From the IMG/VR virus record IMGVR_UViG_3300010160_000025, positions 88,809 through 152,808 of that record: a stretch of DNA of 64,000 bases; one strand, given 5' to 3'. Under the pieces are notes generated by a model, which ran no database searches, was not told the origin of the DNA, and worked only from the letters and a program-made list of their open reading frames with translations. Shown here in pieces: positions 12,001-19,265 of this stretch. Each line of letters opens with the position of its first letter. Within the stretch, counting starts at the first letter, position 1. Made by a program: the position numbers and the translations under genes. The DNA comes from a virus.

Positions 12001-14028
12001 AAAACCGGAGATAAAATTTCATTATCAATAGTTGCAAATTCTGACTATAATATAATTTCTACAGATAATAATTTATCCATTGAAGTAATTGGAACATATG
12101 CTCCTAACACAGTGATTACAGTGATTACTTTTAGTAATCATGATATACTTGAAATTGAACGCGAGCACGATAAGACTACTTCTGCATCAGCTTTAGTTCC
12201 CGGAGCAACAGAATACTATCGATACAATCAATTAGCCGGCGGTAGAATTAAATTACGTAGACCTGCAATTGGATCTCAGTATGTGTGGATCACGTTAAAC
12301 AGAAAACTATTAACACCTAATGTTGACTATGCTCTAGAGAGTAATATGAACTATATTAGCTTTACGCCAACTAGAGTTTTCTTAGAAACTGATATTGTAG
12401 ATATAATTGCATTTAGTAATAAAATAACAAAAAGTAGTTTTGGATATAAAATATTTAAAGACATGTTGAATAAGAATTCTTATTCAAGAATTGATGACGC
12501 ATCGTCGACTACATTATCTAAAACATTAAATTATTATGACAATGTTATAGAGTTAGTTGACGGATCAGTATTGCCAGAACCTAGTGCTAGATTAAATAAA
12601 CCTGGTGTAATTTTTATTGACGGAGAACGTATTGAGTATCTAAGAAAAGATGGTAATATTATTCGACAATTAAAACGCGGTACTTTAGGTACAGGCATTA
12701 AAGATATTCATGCTGAAGGTACTCTAGTAAGAGATCAAAGTATTATTCAATCGGTTCCTTACAAAGATGAATTTATTTCGTCAGTAACAGTATCGGACGG
12801 GTATACTAATGGCGCAAGCATTTATACAAATTCTCCTGGACTAACAGTAACATCAATAGTATTTCCTGGAGAAGATCAAACAGCCGATTTATCAGGAAGT
12901 CAAACAGTAACAGTTACCGGTACTGGTTTTAAAATCAATGTTAAGGTATTTGTCGGTGATGTTGATTGTGTAGTTAACAGAATAAGCGATACAAAATTAA
13001 CTTTTGTAACTCCCGCAAAATCTGTTGGAGCATACGATTTAATCATATATAATCCTCCAATTACATCGCTACCAAGATTTACAACAACTACACTAACAGG
13101 AACAGTAACTGGTACAAGTTTAACTACTACAATTACCGGATTATCAAATGCTAATAGCACATTACGTGTTGGTATGGTATTATCTAAAATCAGCGGCATT
13201 GGCGCAATTGGCGGCCTAACAGTAATCACTGAAGTTAATAGTGACACACAAATTACTATTAAGTCAACTACTGCAAATACCTACGGAGCAATAGAGTTTA
13301 CTGGAACAGAGGATGTAAAAACTATAACTGTTCCGGGAATAGTTAGTACTGCTGGTTTAGTATCTACGGTCACATTAACTGGATCTTATGTAAAAAATGG
13401 CATAACAATTCCTAATGCTACCAGCGGTCTAAAAGTAGGACAAATTGTTAGCAAAGTTTCTGGAATAGGAAACTTTGGCACACTGGCCATTATAACATCA
13501 ATAGATAGTTTAACAACATTTACGGTAACTGCAACAACTGCAAATACAGCAGGAGAGTTAATTTTTAATATTAACAATCAAACACCAACTAGCCGAGTAA
13601 TTGCTAAAGCAATCAAGTATTTGAAAATACAGTTAGACTTTAAACTAACTGTTCCTGTTGTTGATAACACTTGGTATAGGAAAACAATACCGTCTGCATT
13701 TAATCAGTGTAACGATGTAGAAGTATTTGTTGCAGGCCGTAGACTGCGTAAGACAACATATACTATTTGGAATCCTAATCTAGGGCCAGATAGTCCTAGC
13801 GGAGATGTACAATACGAAGCTGAATTTTCAGTAACTTCTGCAACAAACCAGCAGCCAATGCAAATTCGTTTAACTGAAGTACCGGAAGCAGGGCAGTATA
13901 TTGTAGTTCAAAAGCGCATAGGTCAAGCATGGACTACAAATGGTGTTAGTTTAGCTGATTCTGGATCCGACCCGGCTAAATTTATTAGAGCAACTTACGC
14001 TCTGCTACCAGATAAGAATAAAGTATAA
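1..14028 (+). CDS. Giant virion structural protein (5' end outside window)
   Basis: The frame is open from base 1 (codons N-L-V-E-G precede the first Met at 16), so the true start lies upstream and the visible part is about 4675 residues. It is a mosaic of beta-rich modules. FG-GAP-like repeats with the pattern FGSTIAVSxDG / LAIGSP lie at about 4970-6770 and suggest a beta-propeller. Small modules of the form GxGYxxxPxVxI recur near 6070, 7930 and 9030. A predicted coiled coil of Ala/Gln/Asp-rich heptads lies at about 10130-10480. An IPT/TIG-like domain (VTVTGTGF, then VTPA) lies at 12840-13065. Two near-identical modules are in tandem at 13110-13300 and 13380-13570. Very large proteins of this kind stand before the fibre genes in T4-like aquatic phages and are virion components. 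The exact role (baseplate, fibre or tail sheath decoration) cannot be told from sequence. Confidence 0.85.
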   Translation, partial: NLVEGMRVLFTADTDIRVSGRIFTVSFITHLGQRRITLLPTDDTDPQAGETVLVTEGSSYRGTMFHYMDGTWMQSQDKTTINQSPLFEVVDPTGTSYGNTTKYPGTTFKGTKIFSYQTGTTYDTELGFDITYRNIGNFGDIVFNFNLHTDKHTYQSSTNLVEPIDIELGYLRINNTLTSYDHANGWTIANTKTKQFVVRQYVIDQVRNMFLIDVYADSGLLTDLTVKVYLNGHRKYDTDYTITVINKKAYVEFFKDLSVDDVLIVKTNSSAPKINGYFEFPSNLEHNPQNLNLDTFTLGEINNHVSSIADNIDKFIGTIPGSASLRDLGNITPLGTKIVQHSAPLLPIAYHITNKNYNVINALKTARLDYAKFKRNVLRKATDYGYDGVTRIHLDLILKEVVKDFTKDSPYYLSDMIPAGPNFIFEQEIIDNSITEYPLTFDFNLTTVSERAVLVYVNDELLVYGKDYEFIDVNFVKILSTIASGDNLKIVQYGKTDGCFLPPTPTKYGLYPKFEPQIFIDTTYQNPTKVIQGHDGSITIAFNDFRDDLLLEFERRIYNNIKIAYDTKLFDIYDFVPGYNRTTDLTFDDINNIMAGDFLHWSNLIADDYTKHSFFVRSNPKTYNYREFRSSTGTELPGFWRGIFKLVYDTDRPHTHPWEMLGLSIKPTWWETTYGPAPYTSNNLILWNDLAAGIIRNPSTNFVKNTKFVRPQLLSMLPVNEDGELLAPSNIGIIDGYTSSLIEGEFRFGDQAPVESAWRRSAEYPFSLITALTILRPAQVFSSCFDRVRQYRDDTNQLVYKVTNGNLRFNVTNLITPSTADSTSRVYTAGLINYITDYIIGRQSLSEIPVYKNELTNLIVRLSSKLGGFTTKEKFKLILDSRNPLNTGNVFIPEENYNIILNTSSPVSSVDYSAVIIEKATTGFIIRGYNKFLPAFKYFKPLIINNDAEINVGGVSASFTTWIANQYYTKDKIVFFNNQYYRATVSHQASSVFEIKYFAKLPSLPLTGGRQIVIRTKFNDTVSTLHYGAELRTIQEVVDFLLGYGAYLKSIGMLFENFNSTIRTITDFQTSAKEFAFWTTQNWSLGAVISVSPCAEEVKFNQKYSVVDNIYDNFYEYSILKQDGAALSSLYTGNTREGNLFTLSPKNTADGIYHATLNLVQKEHVLILDNTTIFNDVIYDQIQGYRQERIKVVGYRTTNWNGDFDIPGFIYDRAIVKFWKVWTDYKLGDTVKYKEFYYSAKANVPGSETFDYSEWNKLEARPEPKLIPNWDYRANQFPDFYDLDTDSFDLNQQKFAQHLIGYQKRQYLENIINDDVSQYKFYQGFITEKGTENSFAKLFDALSTSTKESLEFYEEWAIRVGQYGANAGFDEVEFRLDEVKFLINPQPVELVKSIDNSLLDFVYRILPDQVYLKSKTYSHSPFETHQLSNYYVSTAGYVNAEDVEYKLNTIEEIFSVNINKLNDGYYFWIASDKNTWNVYRFTLFENLVRKVSIIQNTIRITLNRVVDTDINVDSYIGINNSIATLEGFYKVTAVGVDYIEFDKPKILNTADTVGLTLNLYKFVSVRVPSIEIINNLGIASKKNGDLVWVDGVDNQWTVWKYQNEYNLTTVSNNKTKFGINVSVNEASTVMIVSIENSMLYYTRPTAKSNWAYREELSPVTTQDANNPNPTILLTNNSFASSTSVRSDGAFLAAGAPAANAAPLVVGTTTSNGNRLVLSAGTTANFIINGPIVFSNTTLGTIVAGKTYYVSQIIDPIRFTISETQGGPTFVLENRSGAMPVYANHGYVVLYTRNANGYYVFSNLVTAPTKTNNQFFGQKVAVVGDKLFVASKGSATVAPSLTVYYISKLVANALDPAFVSSSATVGAPVVFTLGHDLLDMSVAANGNVILSFSNNLSRGNDTIRIWNYSNNYEFNKDVQTIESPLPAKSSFGSTIAVSKDGGKLAIGSPTYSNVHLNEGAVSVYYNIPSAFTAWTVTLPGVTTSSTTKITIEPGTKTFTVRKSGTGLLLNAVATFGTLRANPGIANAGSKYAVDDIVYISGGDGKATYKVTQVNPTTGAVVAGELLTRGTNYNSNPVSVTIPKPLNILELQRVTITHDLSNYMVGVVTSYDDATATLVVNVKEAYTPGEYVLKEQLSNPYNRGSEYFGSTVKFNTVGDQLAITSAGGRQLAHTKFDNNKTVFDLDATTFLETELGSGSVMLYDHYENKFIFSDSLDVGVAVGSNYGSAIAMSDRVYISDYNTLTGAIHEFYSENKSWYKFRTPGQLVNIDKIKSVFLYDIEDSSIVTYLDIVDPLQGKILSIAEDELKFKTYYDPATYSVGDDTVVVDPLMYWKEKHVGHLWWDLSSAKFIDPNQGPVLYKANSWNTLFENQLVNVYEWVESEYTPAEWDKLADTEAGLTLGISGVSKYKSTSYSVSKTFDTISKTFKNIYYFWVKNKVTVPDVDGRTVSARDVANYISNPKNMGVSYISFHGANQFSLVNCKDLIASRKVALNVRYWIIDNFEQSNIHSHYQLLSTSDIDKPINKYVEQKWIDSLSGFDSLGNEVPDSKLPVKLKYGIQSRPRQSMFVNRIEALKQFVERVNSVIATQSIIDDVDLTSLNSKDELPSLGSGKYDYEISSYSQIRFVGTNEIVRAVLSPVIENGKLVRVVIVTSGKGYINPPLVTINGIGTGAKITTVLGSKGQIISATVDKPGIGYLESTTLSVRTLSVLVTKDETANNRWSLYTWNSLKKTWFRERTQTYDTTRYWKYIDWYSAGYSEFTKLDHIVDFAYQLPSANIEIGEIVKVNNQGIGGWVLLEKVDNQNVLETTVNYKTVGRQSGTIKFTDSLYRFAENAEGFDGPTFDSFVFDDQPKTELTIILDTIKNIIFVDNLAKEYKELFFASLRYAFSEQKSIDWAFKTSFVRSKHNLGPLKQKPTYQNDNLPSYQEYINEAKPYRSKIREFVSTYEIFEPTGSQISDFDLPPKYDQTTNSVIPFQTSISDGILTYSSNDIKQYPYSDWLYSAGFNLTEIRIVDGGSGYITAPVVTIEPAPSTITAKAYLSSGRVSTIVINDPFGENFLVTPIIKINGSINDGGTPARAVAILSNSLVRSTKIGIKFDRVSPEYTFGSIVAKETFIASGSKTRFELAWPVDVIKTRTTVSDNNGEILGADYIVFNELDPSYSYDRYKGILQFNSAPANLSKVVIEYHKNINLLDAADRINYFYNPAAGQLGRDLGQLMQGVDYGGVEITGIGFDVGSGYDALPWFTTGYDQFDPDFTDFLIKSDGIARSFTLNYAPTEIEYINVYWTGNRSYITATPLGTGNVDSSSLSVTNANGIKKGQSVSGIGIQSNTTVSDIVGAKITLTKALVQAASGVYSFRTTETFNRRLDDPNYIVVKPLLDRLVAVKNEKLTIATNLATAQEDKDFNIALLADLTSQLQLLFDARTAAEAILLQAQIALDNAIVLGDPQIISHAQEVRDAKQSIYDNLNSDYVVTEQDAVTAQYARDNAIALIANGSSLIAAYDITSNIASVQIFDIFGRLILPSGVRLVGQSIRITGTLSHGSIQGYVSGTTYYIGEVINNTSVRLTSTYAKALATGNDRFDIVTTAGVITPGATVTINGKINTVQHEIENFPSIVNQDAIMNSFIGDGVSTGPIVIPNHATFTATFAADIQAGDSIILRKNTSDGSFKPSDIQYDTQIFGGDFAYVSATGLAAEDINVDGDGFVTPTSSHAPEEVVTGQVVDTVDITVYHKIGDGAPIINTVQYLTADDNIFDIGQRPGTSTSVIVKVDGNIIKQNVNYTVNFASQQIELTTSYAPGLEVVITSISQNGLNILDLDYFTADGTTTEFVSTARWTTETTAFVTVDGEATAVTTFKTDSQYTLVGTIGIRFEVAPPAGAIINYTILGSAVDSISKVQKQTIVHNGIDTIYELTRNPEFAKPLANNVLVVTNGSILRPADTFYFIVAGTSRTYTVDSSKYAFNTVDSSTVIVAVNGVNIVQGVDYFWIPVNNQLKVKKGVAKTGDKISLSIVANSDYNIISTDNNLSIEVIGTYAPNTVITVITFSNHDILEIEREHDKTTSASALVPGATEYYRYNQLAGGRIKLRRPAIGSQYVWITLNRKLLTPNVDYALESNMNYISFTPTRVFLETDIVDIIAFSNKITKSSFGYKIFKDMLNKNSYSRIDDASSTTLSKTLNYYDNVIELVDGSVLPEPSARLNKPGVIFIDGERIEYLRKDGNIIRQLKRGTLGTGIKDIHAEGTLVRDQSIIQSVPYKDEFISSVTVSDGYTNGASIYTNSPGLTVTSIVFPGEDQTADLSGSQTVTVTGTGFKINVKVFVGDVDCVVNRISDTKLTFVTPAKSVGAYDLIIYNPPITSLPRFTTTTLTGTVTGTSLTTTITGLSNANSTLRVGMVLSKISGIGAIGGLTVITEVNSDTQITIKSTTANTYGAIEFTGTEDVKTITVPGIVSTAGLVSTVTLTGSYVKNGITIPNATSGLKVGQIVSKVSGIGNFGTLAIITSIDSLTTFTVTATTANTAGELIFNINNQTPTSRVIAKAIKYLKIQLDFKLTVPVVDNTWYRKTIPSAFNQCNDVEVFVAGRRLRKTTYTIWNPNLGPDSPSGDVQYEAEFSVTSATNQQPMQIRLTEVPEAGQYIVVQKRIGQAWTTNGVSLADSGSDPAKFIRATYALLPDKNKV

Positions 14029-14040
14029 GAAAACTATTAA

Positions 14041-14048
14041 AATAAATA
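14041..14048 (+). promoter_or_regulatory. Late-type promoter box AATAAATA
   Basis: AATAAATACAATG lies between the giant gene and the next start (14070). It resembles the T4 late -10 box TATAAATA and is followed by a short leader with AGGTG as ribosome site. Only one box is needed by T4-type late sigma factors, so this is a plausible late promoter, but the motif is short and AT-rich. Confidence 0.45.
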
Positions 14049-14069
14049 CAATGTATAGGTGAAAACAAC

Positions 14070-14684
14070 ATGACAACAAAACCAGACGAAAATTCGGGAA
14101 TATTACTCCAAGGACATATTAAAATTTGGGATCCCGTTTCTCAAGAAGTAATCGTTAACAAACGCAATGCTATTCATTATGAGAATATGAGCATTGCCTT
14201 AGCACAGAGTCTCGCAAACGAAGGTATAGGAACAATATATCAAATGAGCTTTGGCAACGGCGGCACAGCAGTGGACCCAACAGGAATTATTACATACTTG
14301 ACCCCAAATACTACGGGATCTAACAGCAGTTTATATAATGAAACCTATACTAAAGTAGTCAACGATCGAAGCACAAATAACGTTGACCCGACTCGTAATA
14401 AGATTGATGTCCGACATGTTACAGGAACAAACTATACAGATATTCTAGTCACTTGCTTGTTAGACTACGGCGAGCCTAATAACCAAGAAGCATTTGACAA
14501 TACAACATACCTAGACGGCGAATACGTATTTGATGAATTAGGCCTTAGAGCATATAGCCCAACAGGGACAGGAAAATTACTAACCCACGTTATTTTCCAT
14601 CCAGTACAAAAATCATTAAACCGTTTAATTCAAATTGATTATACAGTTAGAGTACAGAGTCTAACAGGTTTTAACGGAGCGTAA
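14070..14684 (+). CDS. Conserved virion-type protein, 204 aa
   Basis: The start ATG has AGGTG eleven bases upstream and a late-type box before it. The protein opens with a polar tail and then ILLQGHIKIWDP; the body is beta-rich with MSFGNGGTAVDP and a conserved-looking LLDYGEPNNQEAFD segment. No enzyme motif is visible. It lies between the giant structural protein and the first fibre gene, with 2 bases to the next start, so a baseplate or fibre-attachment role is likely by context only. Proteins of this size and position are typical of T4-like aquatic phages. Confidence 0.75.
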   Translation: MTTKPDENSGILLQGHIKIWDPVSQEVIVNKRNAIHYENMSIALAQSLANEGIGTIYQMSFGNGGTAVDPTGIITYLTPNTTGSNSSLYNETYTKVVNDRSTNNVDPTRNKIDVRHVTGTNYTDILVTCLLDYGEPNNQEAFDNTTYLDGEYVFDELGLRAYSPTGTGKLLTHVIFHPVQKSLNRLIQIDYTVRVQSLTGFNGA

Positions 14685-14686
14685 AC

Positions 14687-17134
14687 ATGGCATACCAAAT
14701 TCGTTTTACCGATCAAATTAACAACACTCCGCTAACCGTAGATGATAATACTACGAATTCGGTTACTAGTCTTAACTTCCCAGGAAGAAACACAACGGGT
14801 TATGGCCAAGCAATTGGCGAAAATTTCTTACATTTATTAGAAAATTTTGCAAACACTAGCGAGCCTGTTAATCCTGTTAAAGGACAGCTATGGTATGATA
14901 CCAATGCTAGTATAAAACAATTAAATGTATATGATGGAACCCAGTGGGTTGCCGCAGGCGGCCTTAAAAAATCAAGCGGAAATCAACCCGATGCAGGTAA
15001 TAGCTTACCTGGAGATTTATGGGTTAATACTGATACACAACAATTATTTTTATTCTCTGGATCAGGTTGGATCTTAGTTGGTCCACGTTTTAGTGCAGGA
15101 GCTAGAACAGGAGCTGAACCAGAAAGTTTTAGAGATACTGATAATATTGAACGCACCGTTATTACTAATTATGTAGGCGGATTTAGAGTAGCAATATTCA
15201 GTACTGATAAATTTCAACCTAAAACAACACTCCCTGGTTTTCCTTATATCTATGCTGGTGTGACACTTAGCAGTTTATATAATGGTTACTTTGGTACAGC
15301 AGAAAAAGCTAGTAAACTAATTGTATCCGGTTATTTGTCAACAGGTTTAGAAGCAGACAACTTCCTACGTGGCGACGTTATCACTAATAACTACAAAGGT
15401 CTTAACGTTAAAAGTAACACTGGTATTCAAATTGGTGCTGACGGACAGATGGAACTTGCTGTTGACAACGGCGTCGGATACATTTATCAAAAGACATCCG
15501 GATCCAGTCTAGACATCCGTGTTAATAATAACGGAAATGAACGTGTTGTTATTCGAGTAGACAGCCAAGAACGTGTTGGTATTAATAATATTGCTCCACA
15601 AGAAGCATTAGATATTAGTGGAAATATACGCCTTGGACTAACAGAAGAAAACCCTGACTCTTCGGGACAGTTATTCATCAAAGGTACTGCTAACTCAACT
15701 AGTATTGTAACTGGTGCATTTCAGCTAGCAGGCGGAGCAGGTATTGAAAAGAATTTATTTGTTGGCGGCGACATTAGTTTAGATGGTAAAATTACTGTTG
15801 GAGCAAATATATCACCAGCAACCAATAACGGTTCTTCATTGGGATCTGATCCTACATTGGCAGACGGCAAACAATTTAATAACATATATGCTAATAAAAT
15901 ATATGCCGCAACTGAATTCAACGGAAAACTAATTGGAACAGTTAAAGGATCAATAGACGGTTCTGCTACTAACTTAGCTAGTTCAACCATATTTGAAATG
16001 ATTGGCGATGTAACTAGTAACGAAATTGAGTTTGACGGAAAGACAGGAACTAATCCTGTAAACACTACAGTCGCATCGGGCAACGGAACAATTATTAAAC
16101 TTGAATTCGATGCTCAGACAGTAGTTCCTTTCCCAGCAGGTACAGTAGTTGTTGTATCTAATATTACTCCGGTAGCGTATCGCGGCACATATAATGTTAT
16201 TGAAGGAACAAAAACTTATATAACTTTTAACGGAACAGCAACAGGTCCGCAAGCAATTGCCGGAACTATTAGTCCGGCCGGTGTACTAGGTAATAGAAAA
16301 CAGTTTGTTACAAATCTTAGTGAAACATTTGTTTCCGGCAAATTAGAAGTAACAACAGCAGCCGGTTTAGGCGAAGGCGACGATTTCTTAATAAGCCAAG
16401 GTACTGCTGGTCTTAAGAAAATTAAAAAGAATACATTGTTTTCAGCAATTCCACAACTACCAGTGGGTACTGTTGTACCATTTGCTGGACTCAAAGCACC
16501 AATGGGGTGGCTATTATGCGACGGATCTGAAGTTTCTAGGATACGATATGAAGCATTATATAATGTGATCGCTGGACTATATGGTAACTCTAATGCATAC
16601 GATGCTACTACTAATCCATTAGGTACAAAAGGATTTGATACGTTTAAACTTCCCGACTTAAGAGGTAGATTTCCTCTTGGTGCTGATAATATGTTTAATG
16701 GTAAAAAAGTTCCTGACAGAAATAGTATTTCTTCAAAGATTGATACTATCACAACCCCTGCCGGCAGAGTAACTGATCCAAACGCAACTATTGATTATAA
16801 TGATCCTACGGTTGTGCGTATTGGTGCAGGCGACGAACAGATGGAGTTAACAGTAAACAATCTTCCAGATCACGAACATGACTTAACAGGTAATAAAGAT
16901 GGACGCTTTGGCGCATACAGCCCAACAGAATTAGCTGATACTGATGCGATTCCAGTTAAAGGATTAGGCGGTGCAAACGATACAGGCAGACTTTTAAGAT
17001 CAAGCGGCGGCATATTAACAGAACCAGCTGGTGGACCATTTGGCCAACCGTTCAGTATTATGAACCCGTTCCTAGCTCTAAATATGATTATTTGGACAGG
17101 TAAATTAACAGATTACGATTCGGACTACAAATAA
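14687..17134 (+). CDS. Tail fibre protein 1 with tail-collar domain
   Basis: This 815-residue protein starts with the module shared by the next two genes: GYGQAIGENFLHLLENF, then P-x-KGQLWYDT, then PGDLWVNT and a WxLVGP end (about residues 35-130). The centre is beta-rich with an SLDIRVNNNGNERVVIRV-like trimeric fibre repeat. Near residues 595-680 it has a phage tail collar domain: VGTVVPFAGLKAPMGWLLCDG, then FKLPDLRGRFPLG. HEHD follows near residue 725. Such proteins form the distal adhesive fibre that recognises the host surface. GGAG lies ten bases before the ATG. The stop overlaps the next start (TAATG), so the fibre genes are translationally coupled. Confidence 0.85.
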   Translation: MAYQIRFTDQINNTPLTVDDNTTNSVTSLNFPGRNTTGYGQAIGENFLHLLENFANTSEPVNPVKGQLWYDTNASIKQLNVYDGTQWVAAGGLKKSSGNQPDAGNSLPGDLWVNTDTQQLFLFSGSGWILVGPRFSAGARTGAEPESFRDTDNIERTVITNYVGGFRVAIFSTDKFQPKTTLPGFPYIYAGVTLSSLYNGYFGTAEKASKLIVSGYLSTGLEADNFLRGDVITNNYKGLNVKSNTGIQIGADGQMELAVDNGVGYIYQKTSGSSLDIRVNNNGNERVVIRVDSQERVGINNIAPQEALDISGNIRLGLTEENPDSSGQLFIKGTANSTSIVTGAFQLAGGAGIEKNLFVGGDISLDGKITVGANISPATNNGSSLGSDPTLADGKQFNNIYANKIYAATEFNGKLIGTVKGSIDGSATNLASSTIFEMIGDVTSNEIEFDGKTGTNPVNTTVASGNGTIIKLEFDAQTVVPFPAGTVVVVSNITPVAYRGTYNVIEGTKTYITFNGTATGPQAIAGTISPAGVLGNRKQFVTNLSETFVSGKLEVTTAAGLGEGDDFLISQGTAGLKKIKKNTLFSAIPQLPVGTVVPFAGLKAPMGWLLCDGSEVSRIRYEALYNVIAGLYGNSNAYDATTNPLGTKGFDTFKLPDLRGRFPLGADNMFNGKKVPDRNSISSKIDTITTPAGRVTDPNATIDYNDPTVVRIGAGDEQMELTVNNLPDHEHDLTGNKDGRFGAYSPTELADTDAIPVKGLGGANDTGRLLRSSGGILTEPAGGPFGQPFSIMNPFLALNMIIWTGKLTDYDSDYK

Positions 17135-19215
17135 TGACATATAAAATTAATAAAACTGACGGTAACGTATTAGCAGAGATTCCAGACGGTCAATTTGATA
17201 CCGGCAGTAGTAGTCTTACGTTAATTGGAAAAAATGTTACAAACTTTGGCCAGGTGTTTAATGAGAACCTAGTAAAGCTACTAGAGAATTTTTCCAGCAG
17301 TACAGAACCTGAACATCCTATTAAAGGACAACTATGGTATAATACTAGTACTGGTAGAGTAAATGTGTATGACGGAAATGTTTTTAGAGCTAGCGGAGGC
17401 CCGTTAGTGAGTTCAATTCGCCCTCTTAATCTAGTTCCAGGCGACTTATGGATTAATAATGAAACAAATCAGTTATGGTTTTATGACGGTGTTGATTTAA
17501 CATTAGCAGGTCCAGTTTATTCAGCACAACAAAAAACGTCAGGATTTTTAATTGACAATATTATTGACACTAATAATAGACTTAAAGTAGTTGCTAAACT
17601 TTTTGTTAATGGAGTATTATTGGGAATATTCAGCAATAGTGCATTTACTCCTGCACTAGCAATTGAAGGATTTACAGGTAATATTGGAGTTGGATTTTCA
17701 GTAGGAACTCTACTTGGTACTAAATTTAATGTTACTGTTTCTCGTGCAGAAGGTCTAGTCACAGCATTAGGCGAAACCAAAGTAGCAGACGATATACTAT
17801 ATAACAACCAAGACGGTACAATTGTTGGTTCTTTAACAGTACAATCAGCATCTGGCGTTAGATTGCTAGGAGGAGATCCAGGCACTGGATCGGCACAAGG
17901 TGATACTAGTTTAAAACTTGAAGGCGGCAATTTCGTTATTGAAAATAACGAGTCAAGTAGATCAATTGAAATAAAAACAAAACAACCAGTTGGCGGTGTA
18001 AAAACCGCAATATATGTTGATTCTATAAATCAAAGAATTGGATTTTTTAATCGAGCCCCTACTAAGACTGTTGACATTAAAGGTGATTTAAAAGTTTCGG
18101 GCAATTTAACTATTGAAGGTGATAGTTTTACAATTAATACAACTACTTTACAAGTTGAAGATAAGAATATTGAATTGAACAAATCACCAACTGGCGTAGT
18201 AACTGATACTGATGCCGACGGCGGCGGAATTACATTACACGGTACCACTGATAAAACTTTAACATACTCATATGCACATAGCAGTTGGGATAGTTCAGAA
18301 AATTTTAACTTAGTTACTGGTAAAAATTATAACATTAACTATACTCCTGTATTATCGGCTACTGCCTTAGGAACTACAGTAATTAATTCTAGTTTAAAAA
18401 CACTAGGTAACTTAACTACTCTAAATATGGATGCTGGATTAAACATTACTGGCAATATTATTACTAGTAGGACAACTGAATTAATATTATCTTCGGCTAC
18501 TAGTGTTATAAACGTTAACGGTAAAACACTTACAAATTTAGCCAACTTAAATTATGTTACTAGTAATTTAACAGATGCAGCCAATAAAAAATATGTTGAC
18601 GAACGTGTTAGTATTCGCCCAATTTCACTATCACTAGACATTAGTGATTTTGATATAACAACACAAATAGGAACTGAGGCGGCAAATGCAAAAATAGTTG
18701 AAATTTTAACATATACTGCTTCTATCTATGACGGAGTTAATAATCCTCAAGGTATTGCTATTGTTGGAACTATTGCTAAAATTCATGCAACTCATTTAGC
18801 AATAGTAGTTAATCCTATACAATATAAACCGGTACAAACAGGTACTGAATTAACTGGCACTGAAACTATTGCATTTAGTAAAAACACAGTTAACAAAGGC
18901 GAGGGTAGCTATGATAACTGGTCAGTAGTAGAAGATATTATAGAAACACAAGTTATTCCAGCACCGTCAGCTGGCATTGTAACTACTAGATTTTATAAAA
19001 GATTTGTGGTCGTAGAACAACCAGATAATAGTCTAGCATGGGAATATATTACTGATTATGTTCCAGCGGGCAATTGGGATAATGCTACAGCATATTCTGT
19101 AAATGATCTTGTAATTTTTGATTATAAAGAATGGATTTGTATTGTAAGTGTGGCCGCAGGACAAACAAATCCTTCAGGCAACAGCACAAATTGGAAACTT
19201 TTTGCATTAATTTAA
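17134..19215 (+). CDS. Tail fibre protein 2 with carbohydrate-binding-like C-terminus
   Basis: The N-terminus repeats the fibre module (NFGQVFNENLVKLLENF, IKGQLWYNT, PGDLWINN, LAGP). The middle has the stem pattern DIKGDLKVSGNLTIEGDS followed by IELNKSP and GGGITLHGT, which is common in trimeric phage fibres. The last 50 residues (NWDNATAYSVNDLVIFDYKE, then a Trp and a PSGNSTNWKLF end) resemble chitin-binding type 3 / carbohydrate-binding modules, suggesting glycan binding. It lacks the collar domain of fibre 1. The start overlaps the stop of the gene before it. Confidence 0.8.
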   Translation: MTYKINKTDGNVLAEIPDGQFDTGSSSLTLIGKNVTNFGQVFNENLVKLLENFSSSTEPEHPIKGQLWYNTSTGRVNVYDGNVFRASGGPLVSSIRPLNLVPGDLWINNETNQLWFYDGVDLTLAGPVYSAQQKTSGFLIDNIIDTNNRLKVVAKLFVNGVLLGIFSNSAFTPALAIEGFTGNIGVGFSVGTLLGTKFNVTVSRAEGLVTALGETKVADDILYNNQDGTIVGSLTVQSASGVRLLGGDPGTGSAQGDTSLKLEGGNFVIENNESSRSIEIKTKQPVGGVKTAIYVDSINQRIGFFNRAPTKTVDIKGDLKVSGNLTIEGDSFTINTTTLQVEDKNIELNKSPTGVVTDTDADGGGITLHGTTDKTLTYSYAHSSWDSSENFNLVTGKNYNINYTPVLSATALGTTVINSSLKTLGNLTTLNMDAGLNITGNIITSRTTELILSSATSVINVNGKTLTNLANLNYVTSNLTDAANKKYVDERVSIRPISLSLDISDFDITTQIGTEAANAKIVEILTYTASIYDGVNNPQGIAIVGTIAKIHATHLAIVVNPIQYKPVQTGTELTGTETIAFSKNTVNKGEGSYDNWSVVEDIIETQVIPAPSAGIVTTRFYKRFVVVEQPDNSLAWEYITDYVPAGNWDNATAYSVNDLVIFDYKEWICIVSVAAGQTNPSGNSTNWKLFALI

Positions 19216-19228
19216 AAGCACAAAGAGC

Positions 19229-19236
19229 GATAAATA
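19229..19236 (+). promoter_or_regulatory. Late-type promoter box GATAAATA
   Basis: GATAAATAATAATAACG lies in the 50-base gap before fibre gene 3 and 30 bases before its ATG. The same GATAAATA octamer recurs before - strand genes at 28555, 47646 and 53085, which supports it as a functional late box. Confidence 0.5.
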
Positions 19237-19265
19237 ATAATAACGTTAGTTTTAGGGGCTACTAG

